DNA from: Kineococcus rhizosphaerae
GTDB lineage: Bacteria > Actinomycetota > Actinomycetes > Actinomycetales > Kineococcaceae
Direction of reading: 5' to 3'
NCBI RefSeq assembly: GCF_003002055.1
Contig: NZ_PVZF01000001.1
Span: 248,001 to 312,000, forward strand
DNA length: 64,000 nucleotides
Both the position numbers and the translations under genes were made by a program. Shown here piece after piece: positions 9,748 through 19,626 of this stretch (positions are counted from its first letter, which is position 1; every line of letters begins with the position of its first letter). Under the pieces are notes generated by a model that had not been told where the DNA came from, did no database searches, and saw nothing but the letters and a program-made list of their open reading frames with translations.

Positions 9748-11841
9748 TCACTGCAGGCCGGCGAGGGATTCCTTCGCGGCGGCCACGACCGCGGTGTCGG
9801 TCAGGCCGAACTCGCGGTACAGGTCCTGGTAGTCGGCCGAGGCGCCGAAGTGCTCGATGGAGACCGAGCGGCCGGCGTCGCCGACGAACTGCTCCCAGCC
9901 GAAGGCCAGCCCCGCCTCGACGGAGACGCGCGCCTTGACCTGCGGCAGCAGGACGGTGTCGCGGTAGGCCTGGTCCTGCTGGAGGAACCACTCGCGGCTG
10001 GGCATCGAGACGACGCGGGTGGGGATGCCCTCGGCCTCGAGCTGCTCGCGGGCGGCCACGGCGATCTGGACCTCCGAGCCGGTGCCGATGAGGATGACCT
10101 GCGGCGTGGCCGCCGAGCTCTCCACCAGCGTGTAGGCGCCCTTGGCGACACCGGAGGCGTCGCCCCAGCCGGCCTGCGAGCGGTCGAACGTCGGCAGGTT
10201 CTGGCGCGACAGCGCCAGGCCGGCGGGACGGTCGGTGTGCCCCAGGATCGTGCGCCAGGCCCACGCGGTCTCGTTGGCGTCGCCCGGGCGGACGACGTCG
10301 AGGCCGGGGATGGCGCGCAGCGCGGCGAGGTGCTCGATCGGCTGGTGCGTCGGGCCGTCCTCGCCCAGGCCGATGGAGTCGTGCGTCCACACGTACGTCA
10401 CCGGCAGCTTCATGATCGCCGCGAGGCGGACCGCCGGGCGCATGTAGTCGCTGAAGACGAGGAACGTGCCGCCGTAGGGGCGGGTCCCGCCGTGCAGCGC
10501 GATCCCGTTGAGGATCGAGCCCATCGCGTGCTCGCGGATGCCGAAGTGCAGGGTGCGGCCGTAGATGTTGCCGTCCCACGTCTTCGTCGTGCGGTTCGGC
10601 GGCAGGAAGGACGGTTCGCCCTTCATCGAGGTCAGGTTCGACTCGGCCAGGTCGGCCGACCCGCCCCACAGCTCCGGCAGACCGGCGGCCAGGGCGTTGA
10701 GGACCTCACCGGAGGCCTTGCGCGAGGCGATCGCCTTGCCGGGCTCGAAGACGGGCAGCGCCTGCTCCCAGCCGGCGGGCAGCGTGCGGGTGCGGATGCG
10801 GTCGAACAGCTCCGCGCGCTCACCGGCGCCGGAGCGCCACGCGTCGAACGACGTCTGCCACGCCTCGTGGTCGGCCTTGCCGCGCTCGCGCGCCTGGCGG
10901 GCGAAGGAGATGACCTCGTCGGAGACGTCGAAGTCCTTCTCCGGGTCGAACCCGAGGATCTCCTTGGTCGCCTTGACCTCGGCCTCGCCGAGCGCGGAGC
11001 CGTGCGACTTGCCGGTGCCCTGCAGGGTCGGCGCCGGGTAGGCGATGACGGTGCGCAGCTGGATGAAGGACGGCTTGCCGGTCTCGGCCTTGGCCGCCTC
11101 GATCGCCGCGTGCAGCGCGTGGACGTCCTCGGTGTACGGGCCCTCGCCGCCGTTGGTCCAGTCGACGGTCTGGACGTGCCAGCCGTAGGCCTCGTAGCGC
11201 GCGGCGGTGTCCTCGCCCAGGGCGATCGCGGTGTCGTCCTCGATGGAGATGTGGTTCTGGTCGTAGATGACGACCAGGTTGCCCAGCTCCTGGACCCCGG
11301 CGATGGCCGAGGCCTCGGAGGTCACGCCCTCCTCGATGTCGCCGTCGGAGGCCAGGACGTAGATGAAGTGGTCGAACGGGCTGGTGCCCGGCGCCGCCTC
11401 GGGGTCGAACAGACCGCGCTCGCGGCGGGCGGCCATGGCCATCCCGACGGCCGAGGACAGGCCCTGGCCCAGCGGGCCGGTCGTCATCTCGACCCCGGCG
11501 GTGTGCCCGTGCTCGGGGTGGCCCGGGGTCTTCGAACCCCACTTGCGCAGGGCCTTCAGGTCGTCCAGCTCCAGGCCGTAGCCGGCCAGGTACAGCTGGA
11601 TGTACAGCGTCAGGCTGGAGTGCCCGCAGGACAGGACGAACCGGTCGCGGCCCACCCAGTCCGGGTCCGAGGGGTCCTGGCGCAGCATCTTCTGGAAGAG
11701 CAGGTACGCGACCGGCGCGAGGCTCATCGCGGTGCCGGGGTGCCCGTTGCCGGCACGCTGCACGGCGTCCATGGCCAGGACGCGGACGGTGTCCACCGTC
11801 CTGGTGTCGAGGTCGCTCCACTCGAGGGACTGCTGGCTCAC
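9748..11841 (-). CDS. tkt: Transketolase
   Basis: This 697-residue thiamine diphosphate enzyme exchanges two-carbon units in the pentose phosphate pathway. Seen are [11 protein letters not shown] near the N-terminus, the cofactor-binding stretch [14 protein letters not shown] and the [13 protein letters not shown] motif of the pyrimidine domain. The GTG at 11841 has the strong ribosome binding site GGGAGGAG. The start also overlaps, as GTGA, the stop of a possible leader ORF. First gene of the operon. Confidence 0.97.
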   Translation of the reverse strand: MSQQSLEWSDLDTRTVDTVRVLAMDAVQRAGNGHPGTAMSLAPVAYLLFQKMLRQDPSDPDWVGRDRFVLSCGHSSLTLYIQLYLAGYGLELDDLKALRKWGSKTPGHPEHGHTAGVEMTTGPLGQGLSSAVGMAMAARRERGLFDPEAAPGTSPFDHFIYVLASDGDIEEGVTSEASAIAGVQELGNLVVIYDQNHISIEDDTAIALGEDTAARYEAYGWHVQTVDWTNGGEGPYTEDVHALHAAIEAAKAETGKPSFIQLRTVIAYPAPTLQGTGKSHGSALGEAEVKATKEILGFDPEKDFDVSDEVISFARQARERGKADHEAWQTSFDAWRSGAGERAELFDRIRTRTLPAGWEQALPVFEPGKAIASRKASGEVLNALAAGLPELWGGSADLAESNLTSMKGEPSFLPPNRTTKTWDGNIYGRTLHFGIREHAMGSILNGIALHGGTRPYGGTFLVFSDYMRPAVRLAAIMKLPVTYVWTHDSIGLGEDGPTHQPIEHLAALRAIPGLDVVRPGDANETAWAWRTILGHTDRPAGLALSRQNLPTFDRSQAGWGDASGVAKGAYTLVESSAATPQVILIGTGSEVQIAVAAREQLEAEGIPTRVVSMPSREWFLQQDQAYRDTVLLPQVKARVSVEAGLAFGWEQFVGDAGRSVSIEHFGASADYQDLYREFGLTDTAVVAAAKESLAGLQ

Positions 11842-12035
11842 GTATCTCCTCCCGTGCGAACCAGCTGACCGACCAACGCCCGGATGGCGGTGGGGGACCG
11901 GCCGTGGTCCGCTCTGTCGTCTCCCGTCGCGCGCCGGCCCGCTCGTGGCGGCCCGGCGATCGAGGCGTTCGTGTGCGGTGCCCACCCCGGCCGGGGCCGG
12001 ACGTCGTCCGCCGCGGGTGTGGGGTGCGTCACCAC
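11838..12035 (-). CDS. Candidate leaderless leader ORF upstream of tkt
   Basis: On the minus strand TAGGCT (12046-12041) is followed after 5 nt by GTG at 12035 and after 8 nt by a second GTG at 12032. From there the frame is open for 65 codons and stops on a TGA (11840-11838) that overlaps the tkt start as GTGA. The peptide is rich in Arg, Pro, Gly and Ala and resembles no known domain. Open frames are common at this GC content, so it could instead be a plain untranslated leader of about 190 nt. Confidence 0.4.
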   Translation of the reverse strand: MVTHPTPAADDVRPRPGWAPHTNASIAGPPRAGRRATGDDRADHGRSPTAIRALVGQLVRTGGDT

Positions 12036-12040
12036 AGGTG

Positions 12041-12046
12041 AGCCTA
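12041..12046 (-). promoter_or_regulatory. -10-like box for the tkt operon
   Basis: TAGGCT on the minus strand is an excellent TANNNT box and the best candidate in the 375-bp tkt-ctaB intergenic region. Transcription would start near 12035, giving a leader of roughly 190 nt before tkt. Confidence 0.5.
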
Positions 12047-12174
12047 CTCGCAGCGGGGTCGGGCGCCTCTGGGCAGGGGTGGCGCCCCCCGCGGGGGCGC
12101 GAGGCGCGGGCGGGGAGGGCCCGCGGGGCGCGCCGTGCGGCACGGGCCGGATACGACACTGCGTAGCAGAGGCG

Positions 12175-12180
12175 TAAGCT
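12175..12180 (+). promoter_or_regulatory. -10-like box for ctaB
   Basis: TAAGCT lies 36 nt before the ctaB GTG. A start site near 12187 would give a short leader carrying the CCGAGGA ribosome binding site. This is the same hexamer as in front of secG. Confidence 0.45.
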
Positions 12181-12216
12181 CTGGACCGCCCGCTGCCGCC
12201 TCGCCCCGAGGACACT

Positions 12217-13236
12217 GTGACCGTCGCCGACCCGCGTCTCTCCGACGCCCCTGCGCACTCCCGGACCAGCTTGCTGGGCCGCCGCCGCAGCGGGCGCCCC
12301 CCGCGCTTCCCCCGGGCCGCCGCCTACGTCGCGCTCACCAAGCCCCGCATCGTGGAGCTGCTGCTCATCACGACTATCCCGGTGATGCTCTTCGCCGCGG
12401 ACGGCATGCCCTCGGGGTGGCTCATCCTGACGACCTTCGTCGGGGGGGCGCTGGCCGCGGGCTGCGCGAACACCCTGAACTGCTACTTCGACCGCGACAT
12501 CGACGCGCTCATGAAGCGCACCGAGAACCGGCCGCTGGTGACGGGTGCGGTGACGCCGAACCAGGCGCTGCTGTTCGCCGTCGTCCTCGGCCTCGCCTCG
12601 ACCGCGCTGTTCGTCCTGTTCGTCAACGTCCTCTCGGCCGCCCTGGCCGTCGGCGCGATCCTGCTCTACGTCGTGGGCTACACGCTGCTGCTCAAGCGCC
12701 GCACGTCGCAGAACATCGTCTGGGGCGGGGTCGCGGGCTGCATGCAGGTCCTCATCGGCTGGACGGCGGTCACGAACTCGCTGTCCTGGGCGCCGTTCGT
12801 CCTGTTCGGCGTCATCTTCCTGTGGACCCCGCCGCACTACTGGCCCCTGTCGGTGCGCTACCGCGAGGACTACGCCAACGCCGGGGTGCCGATGCTGCCG
12901 GTCGTGGCCAAGCCCACGACGGTCTCGCGCCAGATCGTGCTCTACACGGTGGCGATGGTGCTCTGCTCCCTGCTGCTCGTGCCCCTCGGCGGGGCCGGGG
13001 TGGTCTACGGCGTCGCGGCGCTGGTGCTCGGCGTGGGGTTCCTCGCCCAGACGGTCGGCCTGCACCGCAGGGCGACCCGCTTCGAGCGCGAGACCGGCGG
13101 GCAGGACGCGGGGACCCTGGAGCAGTTGCGGCGGATCTCCCCGATGGGGGTGTTCCACGGCTCGATCACGTACCTGACGCTGCTCTCGATCGCGGTCGCG
13201 CTGGACCCGTTCCTGTCGTTCTCCTGGCCCTCCTGA
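12217..13236 (+). CDS. ctaB: Protoheme IX farnesyltransferase (heme O synthase)
   Basis: The 339-residue UbiA-type membrane prenyltransferase farnesylates heme b to heme O for cytochrome oxidase. It has about nine transmembrane helices and the two Asp-rich motifs of the family, [15 protein letters not shown] and the [13 protein letters not shown] loop. The N-terminal 30 residues are basic and cytoplasmic. Its place divergent from tkt is conserved in actinobacteria. No ctaA is adjacent, although SURF1, another oxidase biogenesis factor, lies at 23138. Confidence 0.96.
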   Translation: MTVADPRLSDAPAHSRTSLLGRRRSGRPPRFPRAAAYVALTKPRIVELLLITTIPVMLFAADGMPSGWLILTTFVGGALAAGCANTLNCYFDRDIDALMKRTENRPLVTGAVTPNQALLFAVVLGLASTALFVLFVNVLSAALAVGAILLYVVGYTLLLKRRTSQNIVWGGVAGCMQVLIGWTAVTNSLSWAPFVLFGVIFLWTPPHYWPLSVRYREDYANAGVPMLPVVAKPTTVSRQIVLYTVAMVLCSLLLVPLGGAGVVYGVAALVLGVGFLAQTVGLHRRATRFERETGGQDAGTLEQLRRISPMGVFHGSITYLTLLSIAVALDPFLSFSWPS

Positions 13237-13253
13237 GGCTCCTGCCCGCTGCA

Positions 13254-13297
13254 CGGCGAAACCCCTCCCGGACCTTGCTCCGGGAGGGGTTTCGCCG
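13254..13297. terminator. 18-bp bidirectional terminator after ctaB
   Basis: Bases 13254-13271 are perfectly complementary to 13280-13297 with an 8-nt loop. It begins 17 nt after the ctaB stop and lies before the convergent end of the small membrane gene at 13312. Confidence 0.88.
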
Positions 13298-13311
13298 TCG
13301 TGCGGCGGGGG

Positions 13312-13599
13312 TCAGCGGCGCCGGTGGCGCGCGGTCAGGGCCAGGGAGGTGAGCGCGGCGAGGACCGCGAGGGCCCACCACTGCGCGTCGTCGTAGACGG
13401 TCGCGGTGGTGCCCCGCCCGTCGGCGCGGACGCCGGCGCGGGCGGTCAGGACGACCCACACGACGAGCAGCGCCGCGCCGGCCAGGGCGCAGCCGATGGT
13501 CGCCGGGGTGCGTCGCCGCCCCGCCAGGGCCAGCAGGACGGCGGCGAGGACCACGAGCGCGCCGAGGGCGAGGACGCCCAGGCCGAGCAGCGCGCTCAC
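13312..13599 (-). CDS. Small membrane protein of the ABC exporter operon
   Basis: The protein has 95 residues with three predicted transmembrane helices (about residues 2-24, 31-50 and 70-87), and ends in RHRRR. The GTG start at 13599 overlaps the permease stop as GTGA; a longer reading from 13635 would run deeper into the permease. I do not recognise the family. The coupling suggests an accessory subunit of the ABC exporter encoded immediately upstream. Confidence 0.7.
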   Translation of the reverse strand: MSALLGLGVLALGALVVLAAVLLALAGRRRTPATIGCALAGAALLVVWVVLTARAGVRADGRGTTATVYDDAQWWALAVLAALTSLALTARHRRR

Positions 13600-14345
13600 T
13601 CCCAGCGGAACCAGCGCGCGCAGGCCAGGCCGCACAGCACGGCCCAGACCGCGAGCACCACCAGCGGGCCGACCGCGACCGTCCCCGAGGCCAGCGCCTC
13701 GCGCACGGCCGTGCCCAGGGCGCCGGACGGCAGCAGTGCGGCGACCGGCCCCAGCGGTGAGGGCAGCACGAGCCCGCCCCCGGCCAGCAGCAGGACCCAG
13801 ACGAAGTTGGCGACGGCCAGCGTCCCCTCGGCCCGCACGGTGCCGGCCAGCAGCAGGCCGAGGCAGGTGAAGGCCGCCACGCCCAGCAGCAGCGCGGGCA
13901 CCGCGGCCAGGGCCCCGGCGGTGGGGGACCAGCCCAGCGGCAGGGCGATCAGGCCCAGCACGACGACCTGGACGACGACCAGGCCCAGGACGGCCAGGAC
14001 CTTGCCCGCCAGCAGGCCCGAGCGCCCCAGCGGTGAGGTGGCCAGCAGGCGCAGCACCCCGTTGCGCCGGTCGAAGCCGGTGCCGATGGCCTGGCCGGTG
14101 AAGGCGGTGGAGACCACGGCCAGGGCGATCACACCGCCGAGGGCGAGCGCCGGGCGGGGCCCGGTCCCGAGGTCGAGGGAGCGCACGCGCGTCACGCCCA
14201 CCAGCACCAGGGCCGGCAGCAGGAGGGTGAGCAGCAGCTGCTCGCCGTTGCGCAGCGCCACCGCGGCCTCGAAGCCCGCCTGGCGCAGGACCCGGGGCAG
14301 GAACGGGGTGGCCCCGCCCGCGGGGCTGAAGTCCAGGGCCGTCAC
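13596..14345 (-). CDS. ABC-2 type transporter permease
   Basis: The 249-residue integral membrane protein has about six helices and the layout of ABC-2 export permeases: a cytoplasmic N-terminus (FLPRVLRQAGFEAAVALRN), then helices separated by short loops. The GTG start at 14345 overlaps the stop of the ATPase gene as GTGA. It is probably the membrane half of an exporter whose substrate is unknown. A similar exporter lies in this place beside suf in Mycobacterium tuberculosis. Confidence 0.88.
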   Translation of the reverse strand: MTALDFSPAGGATPFLPRVLRQAGFEAAVALRNGEQLLLTLLLPALVLVGVTRVRSLDLGTGPRPALALGGVIALAVVSTAFTGQAIGTGFDRRNGVLRLLATSPLGRSGLLAGKVLAVLGLVVVQVVVLGLIALPLGWSPTAGALAAVPALLLGVAAFTCLGLLLAGTVRAEGTLAVANFVWVLLLAGGGLVLPSPLGPVAALLPSGALGTAVREALASGTVAVGPLVVLAVWAVLCGLACARWFRWE

Positions 14346-15304
14346 CGCAGGGTCCTCCCGGTCAGGTCGAGGAACACGTCCTCCAGGGTGCGCCGGACGG
14401 GGCCGACGCCTTCGGCGAGCACGTCGTGGGAGGCGCACCAGTTCGTCACGGTCGCCACGACGCGCGGGTCGACGTCGATCCCGGCGACGACGTAGCGGCC
14501 CGGTTCCAGCTCGCTGACCTCGGCCCCCGCGGGCAGGGCACGGGTCAGGGAGGCGGTCGGCAGGCCGGGGCGGGAGCGGAAGCTCAGCGCGGCCGGGCCC
14601 CGGGTCAGGTCGTCGGGGGAGCCGGTGGCCACGACCCGGCCGTGGTCGACGACCACGACGTCGTCGGCCAGGCGCTCGGCCTCCTCCATGAGGTGGGTGG
14701 TCAGGACGACGGCGACCCCGGCCGCGCGCACCTCGCGCACGACGTCCCACACGGCGAGGCGGGCCTGCGGGTCCAGGCCGGCGCTGGGTTCGTCGAGGAA
14801 GACCAGCTCGGGGCGGCCCACGAGCGCGCAGGCCATCGCCAGGCGCTGGCGCTGGCCGCCGGACAGCCGCCGGACGCGGGTGCGCGCGAAGGAGGTCAGG
14901 CCCAGGCGCTCGGCCAGGGCGCCCACGTCGAGGGGGTCGGAGTGCAGGGAGGCGAGGTGCCGCAGGGCCTCGAGGGCACCCACGCCGGTCGGCAACCCGC
15001 CGTCCTGCAGCATCACCCCCACCCGCGGGCGCAGCGCGCCGGCGTCGGCGACCGGGTCCAGGCCCAGGACGCGCACGCGACCGGAGTCGGCCCGCTGCAG
15101 GCCCTCGCAGATCCCCACGGTCGTCGTCTTGCCGGCTCCGTTGGGCCCGAGCAGGGCGGTGACCCGCCCGCGCTCGGCGCGGAAGGTGAGGCCGTCGAGG
15201 ACGGGTGCGCCGGCGCGGTAGCTCTTGCGCAGGTCGACGACCTCGACGGCCGCGTCCGCGCGGGCGTCCTTGGCCATCGAGGGTGAGGGGGAACCGAGCG
15301 CCAC
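14342..15304 (-). CDS. ABC transporter ATP-binding protein (exporter)
   Basis: Walker A (GPNGAGKTT), the signature LSGGQRQRLAMA, Walker B (LVFLDEPSAGLD) and the H-loop (LTTHLMEE) are all present. The C-terminal extension of about 90 residues is typical of DrrA-like export ATPases. The GTG at 15304 is chosen because TAGACT (15318-15313) ends 8 nt before it, suggesting a leaderless transcript and 320 residues. An ATG at 15277 is the alternative. It is divergent from sufR. Confidence 0.9.
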   Translation of the reverse strand: MALGSPSPSMAKDARADAAVEVVDLRKSYRAGAPVLDGLTFRAERGRVTALLGPNGAGKTTTVGICEGLQRADSGRVRVLGLDPVADAGALRPRVGVMLQDGGLPTGVGALEALRHLASLHSDPLDVGALAERLGLTSFARTRVRRLSGGQRQRLAMACALVGRPELVFLDEPSAGLDPQARLAVWDVVREVRAAGVAVVLTTHLMEEAERLADDVVVVDHGRVVATGSPDDLTRGPAALSFRSRPGLPTASLTRALPAGAEVSELEPGRYVVAGIDVDPRVVATVTNWCASHDVLAEGVGPVRRTLEDVFLDLTGRTLR

Positions 15305-15318
15305 GAGGCAGGAGTCTA
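15302..15318 (-). promoter_or_regulatory. Leaderless promoter of the ABC exporter operon
   Basis: TAGACT on the minus strand (15318-15313) is followed after 8 nt by the in-frame GTG at 15304. There is no ribosome binding site before this GTG or before the later ATG. Confidence 0.5.
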
Positions 15319-15384
15319 CGAGGAGGAGTAGTAGGTCCCCGACCGGACGCGGGGGGTCGGTTGGGGCCTCGGCGGGCAATTAGG

Positions 15385-15400
15385 TAACATGGGTGTTGTG
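15385..15400 (+). promoter_or_regulatory. Leaderless promoter of the suf operon
   Basis: TAACAT (15385-15390) ends 7 nt before the in-frame GTG at 15398. An ATG at 15389 overlaps the -10 box itself and so is an unlikely start. Confidence 0.6.
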
Positions 15401-16189
15401 GAAATGGTGAGGACGGCCTTACCCGCGGGGCACCGGCCCGTCGCGGGAGCGGGCCCCGCGGTGACCTCGGAGGAGGCCCGCACCCGGACCCGGGTGCGCA
15501 CCACCGTCGCCGAGCTCGGCCCGGTCAGCGCCGCTCGCATCGCCGACCTGCTCGGGCTGACCGGCGCCGCCGTGCGGCGCCACCTCGAGGCCATGGTCGC
15601 CGAGGGGGTCCTGGAGGTGCGCGACCCGCGCCCGGACGCCCGCCGCGGCCGGGGCCGGCCCGCCAAGGAGTACGTCATCGGCTCCGCCGGTCACGACGAC
15701 CTGCCCTCGGGGTACGACGACCTCGCCCTCGGCGCCCTGCGGTACCTGGCCGACACGCTCGGCCCGCAGGCCGTCACCGACTTCGCGCGGCAGCGCTTCG
15801 CGGCCCTGGAGCAGTCCCTGGCCGGTCTGCAGGGCCCGCTGCCGGACCGCGTCGAGGCGCTGGTGCGGGCTCTGGCCGACCAGGGCTACTCGGCCAGCTC
15901 CCGGCCCGTCGCGCAGGGAACACCGGCCGAGGGGACCCAGTTGTGCCAGGGGCACTGCCCGGTCCAGAAGGTCGCCGAGGCGTTCCCGCAGCTGTGCGAG
16001 GCCGAGCGGCGGACCTTCGAGACGATCCTGGGCACCCGGGTCCAGCGCCTGGCGACCCTGGCCCACGGGGACCACGTCTGCACGACGTTCATCCCGCTCG
16101 AGACGCTCCACCAGCCCGACCCAGCGCACGACCCCCAGCCCGACCCAGCGCACGACACCCAGCACGCCACGGAAGGACGACGACTGTGA
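15398..16189 (+). CDS. sufR: SufR-type Fe-S cluster-sensing repressor
   Basis: The 263-residue protein has an N-terminal winged helix ([21 protein letters not shown]) and a C-terminal cluster-binding region with Cys183, Cys187 and Cys200 ([14 protein letters not shown]). By analogy with known SufR proteins it represses the suf operon when its iron-sulfur cluster is present. The last 30 residues contain a duplicated QPDPAHD segment. The stop overlaps the sufB start as GTGA. A start at 15389 would add three residues. Confidence 0.93.
   Translation: MEMVRTALPAGHRPVAGAGPAVTSEEARTRTRVRTTVAELGPVSAARIADLLGLTGAAVRRHLEAMVAEGVLEVRDPRPDARRGRGRPAKEYVIGSAGHDDLPSGYDDLALGALRYLADTLGPQAVTDFARQRFAALEQSLAGLQGPLPDRVEALVRALADQGYSASSRPVAQGTPAEGTQLCQGHCPVQKVAEAFPQLCEAERRTFETILGTRVQRLATLAHGDHVCTTFIPLETLHQPDPAHDPQPDPAHDTQHATEGRRL
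16111..16155. repeat. 21-bp direct repeat at the 3' end of sufR
   Basis: The 21-bp sequence at 16111-16131 is repeated exactly at 16135-16155, a 24-bp period that keeps the frame. It encodes two QPDPAHD units in the SufR tail, outside the conserved domains. Confidence 0.9.
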
Positions 16190-17622
16190 CCGACACCGTC
16201 TCCGAGACCACCACCACCGCGGGTCCGCCCGAACTGGAGGGCCTCGGCAAGTACCAGTACGGCTGGGCGGACTCCGACGCCGCCGGTGCCTCGGCCCGGC
16301 GCGGCCTGTCCGAGGACGTGGTGCGCAACATCTCCGCGCTCAAGGACGAGCCCGAGTGGATGCTCGCGCTGCGCCTGAAGGCCCTGCGCCTGTTCGGCCG
16401 CAAGCCCATGCCGGACTGGGGCTCGGACCTGACCGGGATCGACTTCGACAACATCAAGTACTTCGTGCGCTCCACGGAGAAGCAGGCGACCAGCTGGGAC
16501 GAGCTGCCCGAGGACATCAAGGCGACCTACGACCGCCTGGGCATCCCCGAGGCCGAGAAGCAGCGCCTCATCGCCGGCGTCGCGGCCCAGTACGAGTCCG
16601 AGGTCGTCTACCACCAGATCCGCGAGGACCTGGAGGAGAAGGGCGTCATCTTCGTCGACACCGACACGGGGCTGCGCGAGCACGAGGAGCTCTTCAAGGA
16701 GTACTTCGGCACGGTCATCCCGGTGGGCGACAACAAGTTCGCCTCGCTGAACACCGCGGTGTGGTCCGGCGGGTCGTTCATCTACGTGCCCAAGGGCGTC
16801 CACGTGGACATCCCGCTGCAGGCCTACTTCCGGATCAACACCGAGAACATGGGCCAGTTCGAGCGGACGCTGATCATCGCCGACGAGGGCTCCTACGTGC
16901 ACTACGTCGAGGGCTGCACGGCGCCGATCTACCAGTCCGACTCGCTGCACTCCGCGGTCGTCGAGATCGTCGTGAAGAAGAACGCCCGCGTGCGGTACAC
17001 GACCATCCAGAACTGGTCGAACAACGTCTACAACCTGGTCACCAAGCGCGCCACGGCCGCCGAGGGCGCGACCATGGAGTGGATCGACGGCAACATCGGG
17101 TCCAAGGTCACGATGAAGTACCCGGCCGTCTACCTCATGGGCGAGCACGCCAAGGGCGAGACCCTGTCGATCGCCATGGCCGGTGAGGGCCAGCACCAGG
17201 ACGCCGGCGCCAAGATGGTCCACGCCGCACCGCACACCGCCAGCTCGATCGTGTCCAAGTCGATCGCCCGCGGCGGCGGCCGCACCTCCTACCGCGGGCT
17301 CATCCAGGTCCTCGAGGGCGCGCACCACTCGGCGTCCACGGTGCGCTGCGACGCGCTCCTGGTCGACACGATCTCCCGGTCGGACACCTACCCCTACAAC
17401 GACATCCGCGAGGACGACGTCGTCATGGGGCACGAGGCCACCGTCTCGAAGGTCTCCGACGACCAGCTCTTCTACCTCATGAGCCGCGGCATGGCCGAGG
17501 ACGAGGCCATGGCGATGATCGTGCGCGGGTTCATCGAGCCCGTCGCGCGCGAGCTGCCCATGGAGTACGCGCTGGAACTGAACCGCCTGATCGAGCTGCA
17601 GATGGAAGGGGCCGTCGGCTGA
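16186..17622 (+). CDS. sufB: Fe-S cluster assembly scaffold SufB
   Basis: The 478-residue scaffold forms the SufBCD complex with SufC and SufD and assembles nascent iron-sulfur clusters. Typical stretches are [16 protein letters not shown] near the N-terminus, [20 protein letters not shown] and [11 protein letters not shown] in the beta-helix. The GTG start overlaps the sufR stop as GTGA, and the sufB stop overlaps the sufD ATG. Confidence 0.97.
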   Translation: MTDTVSETTTTAGPPELEGLGKYQYGWADSDAAGASARRGLSEDVVRNISALKDEPEWMLALRLKALRLFGRKPMPDWGSDLTGIDFDNIKYFVRSTEKQATSWDELPEDIKATYDRLGIPEAEKQRLIAGVAAQYESEVVYHQIREDLEEKGVIFVDTDTGLREHEELFKEYFGTVIPVGDNKFASLNTAVWSGGSFIYVPKGVHVDIPLQAYFRINTENMGQFERTLIIADEGSYVHYVEGCTAPIYQSDSLHSAVVEIVVKKNARVRYTTIQNWSNNVYNLVTKRATAAEGATMEWIDGNIGSKVTMKYPAVYLMGEHAKGETLSIAMAGEGQHQDAGAKMVHAAPHTASSIVSKSIARGGGRTSYRGLIQVLEGAHHSASTVRCDALLVDTISRSDTYPYNDIREDDVVMGHEATVSKVSDDQLFYLMSRGMAEDEAMAMIVRGFIEPVARELPMEYALELNRLIELQMEGAVG

Positions 17623-18839
17623 TGACCCTCGTGAACGAAGAGACCACCGCGTCCGCACCCGGGACGAGGACCGGCACGGCGGACACCTCCGGGGCCCACA
17701 CCCACGGCGGGCCGGTCGTCCCCGAGGCCTCCCGCGCCGCGCGCGCGACGAGCTTCGACGTCGCCGACTTCCCGGTCCCCACGGGCCGGGAGGAGGAGTG
17801 GAAGTTCTCGCCGCTGCGCGAACTCGCCCCGCTGTTCGACGACGCCGCCCCGGCGCGCTCGGCGGCCGTCGAGGTCTCCGCACCCGACGTCGTCGAGCAC
17901 CGCACCGGCACCCTCGCCGAGGTCGGTGCGGGCAGCGCGTTCGTCCCCGGCGACCGCGCCGCCGTGACCGGCTGGGCCACCACCGACGTCGCCCACCTCG
18001 TGAAGGTGCCGGCCGAGGCCGAGCTGGACGCCCCCGTCGTCGTCACGGTCCGCGGCGAGACCGGCGTCACCACCTCCGGGCACGTCGTGGTCGAGACCGG
18101 CCACCACGCCAAGGCCCTCGTCGTGCTGTCCCACCTCGGCGGCGGCGCGCACCGCGGCAACGTCGAGGTCCGCGCCGGCGACGCCTCCGACCTGACCGTG
18201 GTCAGCCTGCAGGAGTGGGACGCCGACGCGCTGCACGTCGGCCAGCAGGACGTCCTCGTCGGTCGCGACGCGCGGGTGCGGCACATCGTCGTCACCCTCG
18301 GCGGCAAGGCCGTGCGCGTCTCGGCGAACATCTCCTACGCCGCCCCCGGCGGCGACGCGACCGCGCTCGGCGTGTACTTCGCCGGCGCCGGCCAGCACTC
18401 CGAGCACCGCCAGTTCGTCGACCACACGGCCGTGAACTGCAAGAGCTACGTGGAGTACAAGGGCGCCCTGCAGGGCGAGTCCGCGCACGCCGTGTGGATC
18501 GGTGACGTCCTCATCCGCGCCAGCGCCGAGGGCACCGAGACCTACGAGCTGAACCGCAACCTCGTCCTGACCGACGGCGCGCGCGCCGACTCGGTGCCGA
18601 ACCTGGAGATCGAGACCGGCGAGATCGTCGGTGCCGGGCACGCCAGCGCCACGGGCCGGTTCGACGACGAGCAGCTGTTCTACCTGCAGTCGCGCGGCAT
18701 CACCGCCGAGGAGGCCCGTCGCCTGGTCGTGCGCGGGTTCTTCGCCTCCATCGTCGAGAAGATCGGCATCCCCGAGATCTCGACCCGCCTGATGACCACG
18801 ATCGAGACCCAGCTCGCGCAGAACGTTGAGGAGAACTGA
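17622..18839 (+). CDS. sufD: Fe-S cluster assembly protein SufD
   Basis: The 405-residue SufB paralogue is the second scaffold subunit. The core beta-helix (KSYVEYKGALQGESAHAVWIGDVLIR) and the C-terminal helical part (DDEQLFYLQSRGITAEEARRLVVRGFF) are conserved. The ATG overlaps the sufB stop by one base (TGATG). The first 40 residues are low-complexity Thr/Gly-rich sequence and differ from the rest. Confidence 0.96.
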   Translation: MTLVNEETTASAPGTRTGTADTSGAHTHGGPVVPEASRAARATSFDVADFPVPTGREEEWKFSPLRELAPLFDDAAPARSAAVEVSAPDVVEHRTGTLAEVGAGSAFVPGDRAAVTGWATTDVAHLVKVPAEAELDAPVVVTVRGETGVTTSGHVVVETGHHAKALVVLSHLGGGAHRGNVEVRAGDASDLTVVSLQEWDADALHVGQQDVLVGRDARVRHIVVTLGGKAVRVSANISYAAPGGDATALGVYFAGAGQHSEHRQFVDHTAVNCKSYVEYKGALQGESAHAVWIGDVLIRASAEGTETYELNRNLVLTDGARADSVPNLEIETGEIVGAGHASATGRFDDEQLFYLQSRGITAEEARRLVVRGFFASIVEKIGIPEISTRLMTTIETQLAQNVEEN

Positions 18840-19598
18840 ATGTCCACCCTGGAGATCCGCGACCTGCACGTGACGGTCGACGAGGCGGACGGTTCCGTCA
18901 AGGAGATCCTGCGCGGGGTCGACCTCACCATCGCCTCCGGCGAGGTCCACGCCGTCATGGGCCCCAACGGCTCGGGCAAGTCGACCCTGGCGTACTCGAT
19001 CGCCGGGCACCCCAAGTACACCGTCACCGGCGGCACCGTCACCCTCGACGGTGAGGACGTCCTGGCGATGAGCGTCGACGAACGCGCCCGCGCCGGGCTC
19101 TTCCTGGCCATGCAGTACCCCGTCGAGGTCCCCGGCGTCACGGTGTCGAACTTCCTGCGCACCGCCAAGACCGCCATCGACGGCGAGGCGCCGAAGCTGC
19201 GCACCTGGGTCAAGGACGTCAAGCAGGCGATGGACGACCTGAAGATGGACTCCTCCTTCGCCGAGCGCAACGTCAACGAGCACTTCTCCGGCGGGGAGAA
19301 GAAGCGCCACGAGATCCTGCAGATGGAACTGCTCAAGCCCAAGTTCGCCGTGCTCGACGAGACCGACTCCGGCCTCGACGTCGACGCCCTCAAGATCGTC
19401 TCCGAGGGCGTCAACCGGTCGCTGGCGCAGGCCAACCCCGGTGTCCTGCTCATCACCCACTACACGCGGATCCTGCGCTACATCAAGCCGCAGTTCGTCC
19501 ACGTGTTCGTGAACGGGAAGGTCGCCGAGCAGGGCGGCCCGGAACTGGCCGACTCCCTCGAGGAGACCGGCTACGACCGGTTCCTCACCCACGCCTGA
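18840..19598 (+). CDS. sufC: Fe-S cluster assembly ATPase SufC
   Basis: The 252-residue ABC-type ATPase powers the SufBCD complex. Walker A (GPNGSGKST), the SufC-specific signature FSGGEKKRHEILQM and Walker B (FAVLDETDSGLD) are intact. The ATG follows the sufD stop with no spacer. Actinobacterial suf operons normally continue with sufS and sufU, but here the next gene is sufT after 28 nt. Confidence 0.97.
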   Translation: MSTLEIRDLHVTVDEADGSVKEILRGVDLTIASGEVHAVMGPNGSGKSTLAYSIAGHPKYTVTGGTVTLDGEDVLAMSVDERARAGLFLAMQYPVEVPGVTVSNFLRTAKTAIDGEAPKLRTWVKDVKQAMDDLKMDSSFAERNVNEHFSGGEKKRHEILQMELLKPKFAVLDETDSGLDVDALKIVSEGVNRSLAQANPGVLLITHYTRILRYIKPQFVHVFVNGKVAEQGGPELADSLEETGYDRFLTHA

Positions 19599-19626
19599 GC
19601 CCCACCCGAGGACTGGAGGAACGACC

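Noticed and set aside
19599-19626. A decayed sufS/sufU remnant
   Set aside because: Only 28 nt separate sufC and sufT, which is too little for any remnant.
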